From assembly GCA_029778615.1 (NCBI GenBank), contig JAKOPZ010000161.1, positions 1 to 49,621 of the forward strand: 49,621 bases of DNA, given 5' to 3'. Numbering within the stretch: the stretch's first letter is position 1; each line of letters opens with the position of its first letter. The DNA comes from Chloroflexota bacterium. GTDB lineage: Bacteria; Chloroflexota; Anaerolineae; UBA4142; SHND01. The notes beneath the pieces are model-generated. The model searched no databases, had not been told where the DNA came from, and was given only the letters and a program-made list of their open reading frames with translations. The translations under genes were made by a program, and so were the position numbers. Below, in pieces: positions 1 to 7,406 of this stretch.

Positions 1-1
1 G

Positions 2-493
2 CGCGTGGACTATATCAGCAAAAATCTGAGTACGGTCATCGGCTGCCCGATTACGCCCGACCCGGTGGCGGGCACTGAATTTACCTCGCTCACCAAAGAT
101 GTACGCACGAATCCGCAATTGTCGCTCCAGCGTTGGGTGCAAGATTATCCGCATCCACAAAACTGGCTCTCGGCATATTGGAAGTGCGGCGCGTTCTCGG
201 CGCGTTACGGCTATTGCAATTTGTTCCTCGACCAGATTCTTGACCAGGCAGATGCGACAGCTGACATGGACCAGGCGCTCAAGCTGTACGAACTGGGCGA
301 AGACTTGCTGATTCAAGATATTCCGGGCGCGTTCTTTTACAATCCCGAAAATCTTCAGCTGGTCAAGCCCTATGTCATTGGACCGCAAGACAATTTATCT
401 TCGCAGGACGCCGGTTGGGCAGGTCAGTACGGTCCCGTTTGGGAATACGATATTGACTTGACGCGCGTTCCCGCGACGTATCCGAAAGAATAA
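2..493 (+). CDS. ABC transporter substrate-binding protein, family 5 (oligopeptide), C-terminal part
   Basis: This is the last ~163 codons of an extracytoplasmic solute-binding protein of the peptide/nickel family (SBP_bac_5); the reading frame is already open at the first base, so the gene starts outside the window. Family members bind di- or oligopeptides, sugars or metal chelates outside the membrane and hand them to a Dpp/Opp-type permease. Supporting sequence: the late motif WVQDYPHPQNWLSAYW, the YELGEDLLIQDIPGAFFYN stretch, and the closing lines with the VKPYVIGP pattern typical of the C-lobe in this family. It is followed after 11 bases by a secreted-protein gene. No permease or ATPase gene is present here; they may lie upstream. 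The substrate cannot be told from this fragment. The in-frame GTG at 5 is not a real start. Confidence 0.8.
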   Translation, partial: RVDYISKNLSTVIGCPITPDPVAGTEFTSLTKDVRTNPQLSLQRWVQDYPHPQNWLSAYWKCGAFSARYGYCNLFLDQILDQADATADMDQALKLYELGEDLLIQDIPGAFFYNPENLQLVKPYVIGPQDNLSSQDAGWAGQYGPVWEYDIDLTRVPATYPKE

Positions 494-504
494 GGGAGTC
501 GGAA

Positions 505-1485
505 ATGAAACTTGTTACTTTCGTCTCCCTGTTCGCAGTGCTCGTCTTGTTTGGCGCCGGTTTCGCCGAATCGCTAAATGCAGCGCCGAGCATCGAGACT
601 GTGTCTGCTGTTCCATATGTCGCCGTTCCGAACGCACAAGGTTGCAGTGGACAACCGACCGTTCAGTACGGCTATGCCAATCCCCCCGTCATCAATGCGG
701 GACAGGTGACGACGCTGTACTGGGGTCTTGTCGGCAATGCGAACGCCGCATACCTGCAATATCCGAACGGACAGCGTCAAGGCATCGGCACACCCGGTTC
801 CCAGCCAGTGAACCCCACGCAAACATCAACCTACTATGTTGTCGGCGTGTGCGGCGGGAATCAACAGCTCTTTCCGATTACCGTCACAGTCAACAATACG
901 CCGGGCTGTAATGGCACGCCGCAAATGAACGGCTTTACGGCGAATCCGCAAACAGTTCGAGCGGGGCAAGCCAGTACGCTGTCGTGGGGTCCGGTCTTGA
1001 ACGCGCAGTACGTGCAGCTCTCTTCGCAAAATCAAGGCGGCTCGGGTGTTCCCGCGCCGAGTTCGATTCAGGTCAATCCGAATCAAACGACGACGTACTA
1101 TCTGACTGCATGGTGTCAAACCAACACCGCGCAGCTGCAAGTGACGGTCAATGTTTCCAATCCTCCGCCGCCCACTCCGCCGCCAGCCGGAAATCGTATT
1201 ACGGGCATTTCAAAAAATGGCGGCTTGAGCAACAAGAATCAGTTGACCATTACCGTAAATTACTTTTGGAATGGACAGGACGCGCCCGCCAATATGCAAG
1301 CGCGCGCGTTCAATGGCGCGGGACAGCAGGTGGGGCAATCGAACGCAACGCGAATTGACCCCAACAAGAATTTTTACGCAAACTTGCTGTTCAAGCCATA
1401 CCCGTCCGGTGTAACGAGCGTAACCGCCTGCATGGTCGGCAGCAGCGGCACCGAACTCGTTTGTCAAAGCGCACCGATGCAATAG
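505..1485 (+). CDS. Secreted protein with two tandem Ig-like repeats
   Basis: A 326-residue exported protein of unknown role. Residues 1-27 form a signal peptide (Lys near the N terminus, hydrophobic core, AA sites before the mature part). Two homologous repeats of about 75 residues follow, at roughly 50-128 and 133-218. Each opens with a conserved Asn-Pro, then A/G-Q-x-T-L-x-W-G, and closes with an N-P-x-Q-T-[ST]-T-Y-Y line before a TVTVN strand. This is the pattern of bacterial Ig-like beta-sandwich repeats. A Pro-rich hinge (about 219-229) leads to a third, different beta-rich domain (about 230-326). Paired cysteines in each repeat could form disulfides outside the cell. GGGAGTCGG supplies a ribosome site before the ATG. 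The gene is 11 bases behind the binding-protein gene, so co-transcription is likely. It ends in a strong terminator. Confidence 0.75.
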   Translation: MKLVTFVSLFAVLVLFGAGFAESLNAAPSIETVSAVPYVAVPNAQGCSGQPTVQYGYANPPVINAGQVTTLYWGLVGNANAAYLQYPNGQRQGIGTPGSQPVNPTQTSTYYVVGVCGGNQQLFPITVTVNNTPGCNGTPQMNGFTANPQTVRAGQASTLSWGPVLNAQYVQLSSQNQGGSGVPAPSSIQVNPNQTTTYYLTAWCQTNTAQLQVTVNVSNPPPPTPPPAGNRITGISKNGGLSNKNQLTITVNYFWNGQDAPANMQARAFNGAGQQVGQSNATRIDPNKNFYANLLFKPYPSGVTSVTACMVGSSGTELVCQSAPMQ

Positions 1486-1486
1486 A

Positions 1487-1524
1487 AAAAAACCCAAGTC
1501 GAAAATGACTTGGGTTTTTTTTTG
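1487..1524 (+). terminator. Rho-independent terminator
   Basis: A 12-bp perfect stem (AAAACCCAAGTC / GACTTGGGTTTT) with a 6-base loop (GAAAAT) is followed by a run of T. It starts directly after the stop codon at 1485 and ends the binding-protein / Ig-like-protein unit. Confidence 0.92.
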
Positions 1525-1560
1525 CGAGTTCAAGTATAATTCGCAAGAATATTATTTTCA

Positions 1561-1703
1561 GGACTTGCGCTCAGATGTCATTTCGAGCCGTTCCCTCAAT
1601 GCTTCGGAACATGCTTTGCGAGAAATCTCAGTGGTACAGTGCAGGATTTCTCACAGAGTTTACCCCGAAGGATTGAGGGGTTCGAAATGACAAGCGCAAG
1701 TCC
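1561..1703. repeat. 143-bp imperfect palindrome, family A (TGTCATTTCGAG element)
   Basis: The ends are a perfect 11-bp inverted repeat (GGACTTGCGCT at 1561-1571 and AGCGCAAGTCC at 1693-1703). Inside, TGTCATTTCGAGCC and CCTCAATGCTTCGG are mirrored by CCGAAGGATTGAGG and TTCGAAATGACA on the far side, so the whole element can fold into one long hairpin. A second copy with the same internal blocks but different ends is at 10704-10839. No transposase is encoded, so it behaves like a non-autonomous palindromic repeat (MITE- or REP-like). It ends 23 bases before the aldehyde dehydrogenase start. Confidence 0.85.
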
Positions 1704-1726
1704 TAATTTGAAAAGTGAGAAATCGC

Positions 1727-3148
1727 ATGGACTATCAACTCTACATCAACGGCAAATGGATTGGCGGCGGCGAAACCACGCCCGTCTATAATAAATATGA
1801 CGATTCGCTCATTGGCACGCTCCCCACTGTGAATCAAGGTCAATTGGACGAAGCGATTGCGGCAGCAGAACGCGCGGCGAGTGTGATGGCAGACATGCCC
1901 GCGCACCAACGCGCGGCGATTTTGTTTCGCACCGCGCAATTGCTCCACGAACGCAAAGAAGAAATCGCGAAAACGATTGCAGCGGAAGCAGGCAAAGCAT
2001 TAAAGTTCGCGCGCATCGAAGTGGACCGTGCGGTCAGCACATTCACCATCGCGAGTGAAGAAGCGAAACGCATTCACGGCGAAACGATTCCGCTCGACGC
2101 CGTTCCTTCGGGGGAAGGATATTTCGGATTTTATGTGCGGCGTCCCGTCGGCGTCGTCGCGGCGATTACGCCGTTCAATTTTCCGCTCAATCTCGTCGCG
2201 CACAAAGTCGCGCCCGCGCTGGCGGCAGGCAATTCGCTCGTATTGAAACCTGCCGGAACGACGCCGCTCACGTCCGTGAAATTGTGCGAAGCATTGCAAG
2301 TCGCAGGTTTGCCGCCCGGCGCAATCAATTTGATTAACGGTTCAGGACGCACCGTCGGCGAATGGCTCGTGACTGACCCGCGCATTGCCAAAATTACCTT
2401 TACGGGCAGCGTTCCCGTCGGCGAACATATTTTGTCCGTTGCGGGCATCAAAAAAGTAACGCTCGAACTAGGCAACACCGCGCCCATCATCGTCGCCCCC
2501 GATGCCGATTTGGAAACGGTCGCGAAAAAAGCCGCCGTCGGCGCGTATTACAACAGCGGGCAAGTGTGCATCAGCACACAGCGCATTTACGGCGAACGCG
2601 CGGTGTATGAACCATTCACCGAAAAATTCGTTGCGGCGACAAACGCGATGGTCGTGGGCGACCCGCTCGACGAACGCGTGGATGTGGGTCCGATGATTGC
2701 GAAAAGCGAAGTGGAACGCGTTTCGGAATGGGTGAACGAAGCCGCAGCGGGCGGCGCACGCATTTTGACCGGCGGCAAACGCGAAGGCAACGTGTACTAT
2801 CCGACGGTCATTGTGGATGCGAAACCGGAAATGAAAGTGGTCGCGGAAGAAGTGTTTGGTCCCGTCGCGTCCGTCATTCGCGCAGATTCATTCGAGGACG
2901 CGTTAGAGCAAGCGGACAAAACATCGTTCGGTCTGCAAGCATCCGTTTTTACACGCGACATCAATCGCGTTTTTCAAGCGATTAAAAAATTGAACTTTGG
3001 CGGCGTCATCATCAACGACGTGCCGAGTTTCCGCGCCGACCACATGCCCTATGGAGGCAATCGCAACAGCGGTCTCGGACGCGAAGGTGTCAAATTTGCG
3101 ATGGATGAAATGACCAATATTCAAATGGTCGCGATAAAACTGAATTGA
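1727..3148 (+). CDS. NAD(P)-dependent aldehyde dehydrogenase
   Basis: A full-length (473 aa) aldehyde dehydrogenase superfamily enzyme, which oxidises an aldehyde to the acid with NAD(P)+ in the cytoplasm. Visible landmarks: the oxyanion-hole Asn motif PFNFPLN (about 143-149), the cofactor motif FTGSVPVG, the general base Glu247 in TLELGN, and the nucleophile Cys281 in GQVCIS. The Glu-Cys spacing of 34 is the usual one. The C-terminal FGPV and GGNRNSGLGREG motifs are also present. The start is set at the ATG at 1727 because MDYQLYINGKW is the usual N terminus; an in-frame GTG at 1715 would add four residues. Overall it resembles the lactaldehyde / glyceraldehyde-3-phosphate / semialdehyde branch, but the substrate is not fixed by sequence. 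It is transcribed alone between a palindromic repeat and a two-way terminator. Confidence 0.9.
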   Translation: MDYQLYINGKWIGGGETTPVYNKYDDSLIGTLPTVNQGQLDEAIAAAERAASVMADMPAHQRAAILFRTAQLLHERKEEIAKTIAAEAGKALKFARIEVDRAVSTFTIASEEAKRIHGETIPLDAVPSGEGYFGFYVRRPVGVVAAITPFNFPLNLVAHKVAPALAAGNSLVLKPAGTTPLTSVKLCEALQVAGLPPGAINLINGSGRTVGEWLVTDPRIAKITFTGSVPVGEHILSVAGIKKVTLELGNTAPIIVAPDADLETVAKKAAVGAYYNSGQVCISTQRIYGERAVYEPFTEKFVAATNAMVVGDPLDERVDVGPMIAKSEVERVSEWVNEAAAGGARILTGGKREGNVYYPTVIVDAKPEMKVVAEEVFGPVASVIRADSFEDALEQADKTSFGLQASVFTRDINRVFQAIKKLNFGGVIINDVPSFRADHMPYGGNRNSGLGREGVKFAMDEMTNIQMVAIKLN

Positions 3149-3171
3149 TTTGTCTCACTCGCGCAGCAAAT

Positions 3172-3218
3172 AAAAAACACGCGCCGCCAAAAATTTCGGC
3201 GGTGCGTGTTTTTTTTGC
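3172..3218. terminator. Bidirectional terminator between convergent genes
   Basis: AAAAAACACGCGCCGCC and its near-complement CGGCGGTGCGTGTTTTTTTT enclose a short AAAAATTT loop (one G-T mismatch in the stem). The A-run on one side and T-run on the other allow it to stop transcripts from the aldehyde dehydrogenase (+) and from the convergent lipoprotein gene (-). Confidence 0.92.
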
Positions 3219-3245
3219 GTGATGAACTGAAATGCCAAGGGCGCG

Positions 3246-4991
3246 TTACTTTATCGTCAGTATTGCAACTTTTCCATCCTGAACGATGGCGGAACTGTTG
3301 GAATATGTTCCCGCGCCGAAACCACTGACGGTTACGGTAAACGTAACGATGCCGCCCAAGTCTTGAACATTGCTTACCCGAAACGTCGTTCCGACTGTTT
3401 GCGCGAGTTGGAGATTTGAGCGCAAGTCATCTTTACCAATGCCGCTCGTCGTACCAATCGTGTACACAACGTCATCGCTCAAGTACGACAACGCGGTCTC
3501 TACATCATTTTTCGCGAGTGCATCAAACACCGCATTGACCATCGCGACACCTGACGCATCGGACGCAGATTCTGCGGTGGGTGTGGCGTTCGGCTCATCG
3601 GTTGCTTCAGCAGTCGCTTCGGTTGTCGGTTCGGCAGTCGCGTTCGATTCGTCCGGTGCGGAAGTGTGTTTTGCCGTCCACGTCGTCTCCGTATCCGTAT
3701 CGCCGCAGCTCGTCTTGCCTTTGATGGCAAGCGTCCCCGACGCGGCATTGTTGGAATCAAACGCGCCCGCAAACGTGAATTGCGTTCCACTGCTGTTGGT
3801 GAGAGTAAATGAGAATTTTTGATTTTGAATCGCGCCATCGTCCACTGACGTGCCGTACGCGCCGCCGACGGAACAACTGCCGCTGCTGATAGAGTAATTC
3901 AAATTCGCATACGTGATGGCATCGTTCTCGACGGTGAATTGAATCGGGCTCTCATCCGCGCTTGCCCCTTCCCAATCGCCCGCCAGCGAATTGAAATTTT
4001 TTGTTTCGGTTGGCTTGGTCGCTTCGGCGGTGGGAACAACACTGTTCGCGCCGCTCATCGGCACGGCATCTGCGGGCGCTTGAATCGAGATATTCGCGTC
4101 GTAATCGGAAATTTGCACGTCGAAGGTAAAGGAACCCTTGTCATTCGCATTCGCTTTCGAATGCGCGTCAAAATTGAATTTAATATCATGCACGTTTCCA
4201 TCCGGGCAAACGGTGATGGTAAATTCCGCGCGGTCAACGGTTTCGAGCGTGAGCGTTTCTTCATTCAGCAATGCCGATTGTGCGAGTGCGGGATAGACCG
4301 TATCGAACGCCGCGCGGCTGCCTGTATACACATCGCACGTTTGACCATTGCGCGTTTCCGTGCCGGTTTTGGAAAACGCGTTTGCGGGATACGTCGTCCC
4401 CGACATGGGTTGTACCAATTCGTGTGGAGAAAATTTCGTGTTGGCAGCATCTTGCGCGGGAATCTTGTACCAACGCGCTTGCGTTTCATTTTCGAGGGTG
4501 CCGCGCAGGAACAGTTCGTCGTTTACGCGGGTGAGTTCCAATTCCGTGCTGTCTTGAGCGAAACCTGAAAACACCGCAATCAACGAAGCAAGCACACCTT
4601 TGAGTTGATAATGCAGGTCTGCGCCGTTTTGCTCGCCCTCCATTGTAAAGATATTCGCCATCTGCGGGTCTTGCCCGGGCGCGGGCGTATAAGGCAATTG
4701 AAAAAAGAGTGGGCTGACGTTCGCGACGGCATTGAGACGAAATGCTTTGGCAGTGGTGAATTTGGTCAAAGCGTTTGGCACCGCGTTGGCTGTGTTACCG
4801 GATGCAGGTGCCGTCGTTGCGGTCGCTGTCGGCGCATTCGTAGGCGGAACGCTGGTCGGCGCGGCAGTTGGCGGAACCAGCGTGGGCACCGGCGTCGGGA
4901 CTGACGTGGGGGTCGGACTGCCGCCGCAGGACAGCAGCGCGGCAGCGCTTGAAACGAGCACGAGGCATACAAACAGAAAATGTGACTTCAT
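3246..4991 (-). CDS. Three-part lipoprotein with C-terminal SnoaL/NTF2-like domain
   Basis: A 581-residue lipoprotein. The signal peptide ends in the lipobox ALLSC with the lipidated Cys at 22, then a Thr/Pro/Ala linker to about residue 70. Residues about 75-310 resemble LppX/LolA-like lipoprotein domains: a long beta-rich region with VNDELFLRG, RWYKIP and a cysteine pair near DVYTGS and ITVCPDG. A second beta domain (about 330-440) follows. A low-complexity Glu/Thr/Ala linker (about 441-480) then leads to a final about 100-residue domain (VNAVFDALAKNDVETALSYLSDDVVY) with the alpha-helix plus cone-shaped sheet pattern of SnoaL/NTF2-like ligand-binding folds. AAGGAG lies 8 bases before the ATG and a TATAAT-like box at 5013-5018 (reverse strand) is a likely -10. 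The function is unknown; surface lipid or small-ligand handling is only a guess. It is divergent from the metal regulator. Confidence 0.72.
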   Translation of the reverse strand: MKSHFLFVCLVLVSSAAALLSCGGSPTPTSVPTPVPTLVPPTAAPTSVPPTNAPTATATTAPASGNTANAVPNALTKFTTAKAFRLNAVANVSPLFFQLPYTPAPGQDPQMANIFTMEGEQNGADLHYQLKGVLASLIAVFSGFAQDSTELELTRVNDELFLRGTLENETQARWYKIPAQDAANTKFSPHELVQPMSGTTYPANAFSKTGTETRNGQTCDVYTGSRAAFDTVYPALAQSALLNEETLTLETVDRAEFTITVCPDGNVHDIKFNFDAHSKANANDKGSFTFDVQISDYDANISIQAPADAVPMSGANSVVPTAEATKPTETKNFNSLAGDWEGASADESPIQFTVENDAITYANLNYSISSGSCSVGGAYGTSVDDGAIQNQKFSFTLTNSSGTQFTFAGAFDSNNAASGTLAIKGKTSCGDTDTETTWTAKHTSAPDESNATAEPTTEATAEATDEPNATPTAESASDASGVAMVNAVFDALAKNDVETALSYLSDDVVYTIGTTSGIGKDDLRSNLQLAQTVGTTFRVSNVQDLGGIVTFTVTVSGFGAGTYSNSSAIVQDGKVAILTIK

Positions 4992-5071
4992 TTAGTGGAC
5001 TCCTTGGGCTTGATTATAAACAATATTTGCAGATATACGGGCTGCGGACGCGCGAGGTAACAAACAGGGGC

Positions 5072-5099
5072 TTGACAAAATTCATCGCTTCGCTATAAT
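5072..5099 (+). promoter_or_regulatory. Consensus sigma-70 type promoter of the mntR-type regulator gene
   Basis: TTGACA (5072-5077) and TATAAT (5094-5099) are both perfect matches separated by 16 bp, predicting a start near 5106. The first operator palindrome begins about five bases after this start, so a bound repressor would sit over the initial transcribed region. Confidence 0.9.
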
Positions 5100-5110
5100 A
5101 GTTCCGTCGC

Positions 5111-5132
5111 AAATTTAGTCGCGACTAAATTT
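5111..5132. promoter_or_regulatory. Operator 1, perfect 22-bp palindrome
   Basis: AAATTTAGTCG followed immediately by its exact complement CGACTAAATTT. The core TTTAGTC-GC-GACTAAA has the size and dyad form of boxes bound by DtxR/MntR family dimers. Its place between the promoter and the regulator gene implies autoregulation. Confidence 0.85.
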
Positions 5133-5145
5133 TTTACCCAAACGA

Positions 5146-5161
5146 TTTAGTCTCGGCTAAA
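5146..5161. promoter_or_regulatory. Operator 2, imperfect copy of the same box
   Basis: TTTAGTCTCGGCTAAA matches the core of operator 1 with one mismatch between arms (TTTAGTC against GGCTAAA). The two dyad centres are 32 bp apart, about three helical turns, so two repressor dimers would bind the same face of the DNA. Confidence 0.75.
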
Positions 5162-5181
5162 CTCTAAATTTGGAGCCACTA

Positions 5182-5871
5182 ATGCCCAGCGCCTCCGTAC
5201 AAAATTATCTAAAGGCGATTTATCAATTACAGGAAACTTGCGAGACGGTGACGACCACCGCGCTCGCGCAGCATCTCGACATTTCCGCCGCGTCCGCGAC
5301 GAACATGATCAAGAAACTCGCGCGGCTGAAACTCGTCCGCCACTCGCCCTATCACGGCGTCGAACTCTCCACCGCCGGCGAAAAAATGGCGCTCGAAGTC
5401 ATCCGCCACCATCGCCTCATTGAACTCTTTCTTGCCGAAGCGTTGGGCGTGCCGTGGGAAGCGGTCCATGCCGAAGCGGAAAAAATTGAGCATGTGATTT
5501 CCGAAGACCTCGAAGACCGCATTGCAGATTTTCTCGGCGACCCCGGGCGCGACCCGCACGGTGACCCGATTCCCACCAAAACGGGTTTTGTCGAACGTCC
5601 GGCGTATCAATCGCTCTTTGATTTGAATGCGGGTCAATCGGCGGTTATTCGGCGTGTGAGCGACCAAAATCCCGATCATCTCAAACATTTCTTCAAGCTC
5701 GGACTCATTCCCGATGCCACAGTAGATGTTGTCCAGCGCGAACCGTTTCAAGGTCCCTTGCGCGTGCGCGTCGGTTCGGGGAGCGAACATACGTTGGATG
5801 AAACGCTCGCGCGTTCGATTTGGGTAACTCTTTCCGCAACACAGAAAAAATTATTCAAGGCAAAAAAGTAA
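5182..5871 (+). CDS. mntR: DtxR/MntR-family metal-dependent transcriptional regulator
   Basis: A 229-residue metal-sensing repressor. Residues 5-60 are the winged helix (SAASATNMIKKLARLKLVRH is the recognition part). Residues about 65-135 are the dimer and metal domain, ending in the family signature DPHGDPIP. The C-terminal 80 residues are an FeoA/SH3-like domain. Metal-site candidates are His77, Glu81, His96, Glu100, Glu103 and His104. Glu100 stands where DtxR/IdeR have a Cys, which is the MntR (manganese) pattern. However, positions equivalent to MntR Asp8 and Glu11 are Asn8 and Lys11, so the site is a hybrid and the metal is inferred mainly from the adjacent NRAMP gene. The ATG at 5182 is chosen because TTGGAG precedes it; a TTG at 5170 is in frame. 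Two operator palindromes lie just upstream. Confidence 0.88.
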   Translation: MPSASVQNYLKAIYQLQETCETVTTTALAQHLDISAASATNMIKKLARLKLVRHSPYHGVELSTAGEKMALEVIRHHRLIELFLAEALGVPWEAVHAEAEKIEHVISEDLEDRIADFLGDPGRDPHGDPIPTKTGFVERPAYQSLFDLNAGQSAVIRRVSDQNPDHLKHFFKLGLIPDATVDVVQREPFQGPLRVRVGSGSEHTLDETLARSIWVTLSATQKKLFKAKK

Positions 5872-5886
5872 AACAAAGGTGTCGGT

Positions 5887-7209
5887 ATGGCAAACACAGT
5901 ACAAACGCCGGGCGTGAGCAACGCAAGCCCACCCCGCGGCGATTCGCAAACCGTGCTGGCGGCGACGGCGGTATTGGAAGGCAAAAGCCAAAAAGGATTT
6001 TTCGCGCGGCTGCTCCCGTTTTTGGGACCCGCGTTCATCGCGTGCGTCGCGTATGTGGACCCCGGCAATTTTGCAACCAACATTTCGGCGGGCGCCCAGT
6101 ACGGGTATTTGTTGATTTGGGTCATTGTCGCGAGCAATCTGATGGCAATGTTGATTCAAGCCCTGTCCGCGAAACTCGGCATCGCCACCGGAAAAAATCT
6201 TGCGGAAGTGTGCCGTGACCAATTCCCACGTCCCGTCGTGTGGGCAATGTGGGGCGTGATGGAAGTGATGGCGATGGCGACCGACCTTGCAGAATTTCTC
6301 GGTGCCGCGCTCGGATTCAATTTACTCTTTGGCATCCCGCTCTTTGAAGCGGGTCTGCTCACCGCGCTCGCAACCTTTCTCATTCTCTCGCTCGAAAAGC
6401 GCGGCTTTCGTCCGCTCGAAGCGGTGATTACGGGATTCGTCGGCGTGATTGCGCTGTGTTATGTGATTGAAACAATTTTGGACCGTCCCGATTGGGGCTT
6501 GATTGGGTACCACATTGTGCTGCCGCAATTTCAAGGCACAGAAACGATTTTGTTGGCGACGGGCATTCTCGGTGCGACGGTGATGCCGCATGTGATTTTT
6601 TTGCATTCCGCCTTGACGCAAGGACGCATCGTCACGCGCGAACCCGCGCAATTGAAAAAACTCTTTCGGTTTGAATTGATTGACGTACTGGTCGCCATGG
6701 GACTGGCGGGTTTTGTGAACGCGGCGATGTTGATTATGGCGGCGTCCACGTTTCACGTGAGCGGCTTGACGAACGTGGGTTCGATTGAAGAGGCGTACAA
6801 AACGCTCGAACCCTTGCTCGGCGTCGCGGCGAGCGCGGTATTTGCGATTTCGCTGCTCGCTTCGGGTCTGTCCTCTTCGACAGTCGGGACGATGGCGGGG
6901 CAAGTCATCATGCAGGGATTTTTGCATCGCAAAATTTCCGTGTGGCTGCGACGGCTCGTCACCATTTTGCCTTCGCTCATTGTGATTTATCTCGGACTCG
7001 ACCCCACGCGCACGCTCGTCATTTCGCAAGTCGTTTTGAGTTTCGCGTTACCGTTCGCCGTTGTGCCGCTGGTGATGTTCACACGCCGCCGCGATTTGAT
7101 GGGCGTATTGGTCAATCACCGCTTCACCACCATCGCCGCCGTTGGTGCCGCGACACTTATTATCGGACTCAATATCTATTTGTTGTACCAAACCATTCTT
7201 GGAAGCTAG
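5887..7209 (+). CDS. mntH: NRAMP-family Mn2+/Fe2+ transporter
   Basis: A 440-residue polytopic membrane protein that imports divalent metal with protons. The metal-site motif DPGN is at residues 58-61 (first helix) and ATVMPH at 230-235 (sixth helix). The Met at 233 is the residue that favours Mn/Fe/Cd over Ca/Mg in NRAMP proteins. The following HSALTQGR is the family transport signature. A 40-residue Ser/Thr-rich cytoplasmic N-terminal tail is longer than in Escherichia coli MntH. It begins 15 bases after the regulator gene, with GGTGTCGGT as a weak ribosome site, so it is in the regulator's operon and presumably repressed when metal is plentiful. It opens the metal island. The transcript runs into heptad repeats at 7206. 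Confidence 0.92.
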   Translation: MANTVQTPGVSNASPPRGDSQTVLAATAVLEGKSQKGFFARLLPFLGPAFIACVAYVDPGNFATNISAGAQYGYLLIWVIVASNLMAMLIQALSAKLGIATGKNLAEVCRDQFPRPVVWAMWGVMEVMAMATDLAEFLGAALGFNLLFGIPLFEAGLLTALATFLILSLEKRGFRPLEAVITGFVGVIALCYVIETILDRPDWGLIGYHIVLPQFQGTETILLATGILGATVMPHVIFLHSALTQGRIVTREPAQLKKLFRFELIDVLVAMGLAGFVNAAMLIMAASTFHVSGLTNVGSIEEAYKTLEPLLGVAASAVFAISLLASGLSSSTVGTMAGQVIMQGFLHRKISVWLRRLVTILPSLIVIYLGLDPTRTLVISQVVLSFALPFAVVPLVMFTRRRDLMGVLVNHRFTTIAAVGAATLIIGLNIYLLYQTILGS

Positions 7210-7235
7210 AGACTAGAGATTAGAGATTGGAGACT
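7206..7235 (+). repeat. 7-bp tandem repeat array (TAGAGAT/TGGAGAC units)
   Basis: Four consecutive 7-mers, TAGAGAC TAGAGAT TAGAGAT TGGAGAC, begin at the stop codon of the NRAMP gene. An array in the opposite orientation lies at 7373-7403 just before the next gene, so the two can pair as the stem of a hairpin. Confidence 0.85.
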
Positions 7236-7372
7236 CATCACTCTGTTATTTCGTCTCACCATAAATGCTTAACACCGGCAATAGAATTTTGCGAAAAACG
7301 AGTCTATTTCGCAAGAATCGCGCTATGAAACTGCAAAGCAACTTTGGTGAGATGGAATAGGAATGACCCGTA
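7236..7372. other. Spacer between inverted heptad arrays
   Basis: This 137-base spacer separates the two inverted heptad arrays between the NRAMP and stress-protein genes. It holds no convincing ORF and no clear promoter. Confidence 0.5.
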
Positions 7373-7403
7373 CCCAATCTCTAATCTCCAATCTCCAATC
7401 TCC
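7373..7403 (-). repeat. 7-bp tandem repeat array, inverted partner of 7206-7235
   Basis: Read on the - strand it is GGAGATT GGAGATT GGAGATT AGAGATT. It ends three bases before the ATG of the universal stress protein gene and leaves no room for an ordinary Shine-Dalgarno sequence. Confidence 0.85.
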
Positions 7404-7406
7404 ACC

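Noticed and set aside
1505-1690. 61-codon open frame on the + strand
   Set aside because: It runs from a terminator through the family A palindrome and has no ribosome site; it is a by-product of the repeat.
4732-4995. + strand frame with Val/Gly-rich repeats
   Set aside because: It is the mirror of the Thr/Pro linker of the lipoprotein on the other strand. Similar mirrors occur at 14959-15492, 17138-17368 and 45836-46225.
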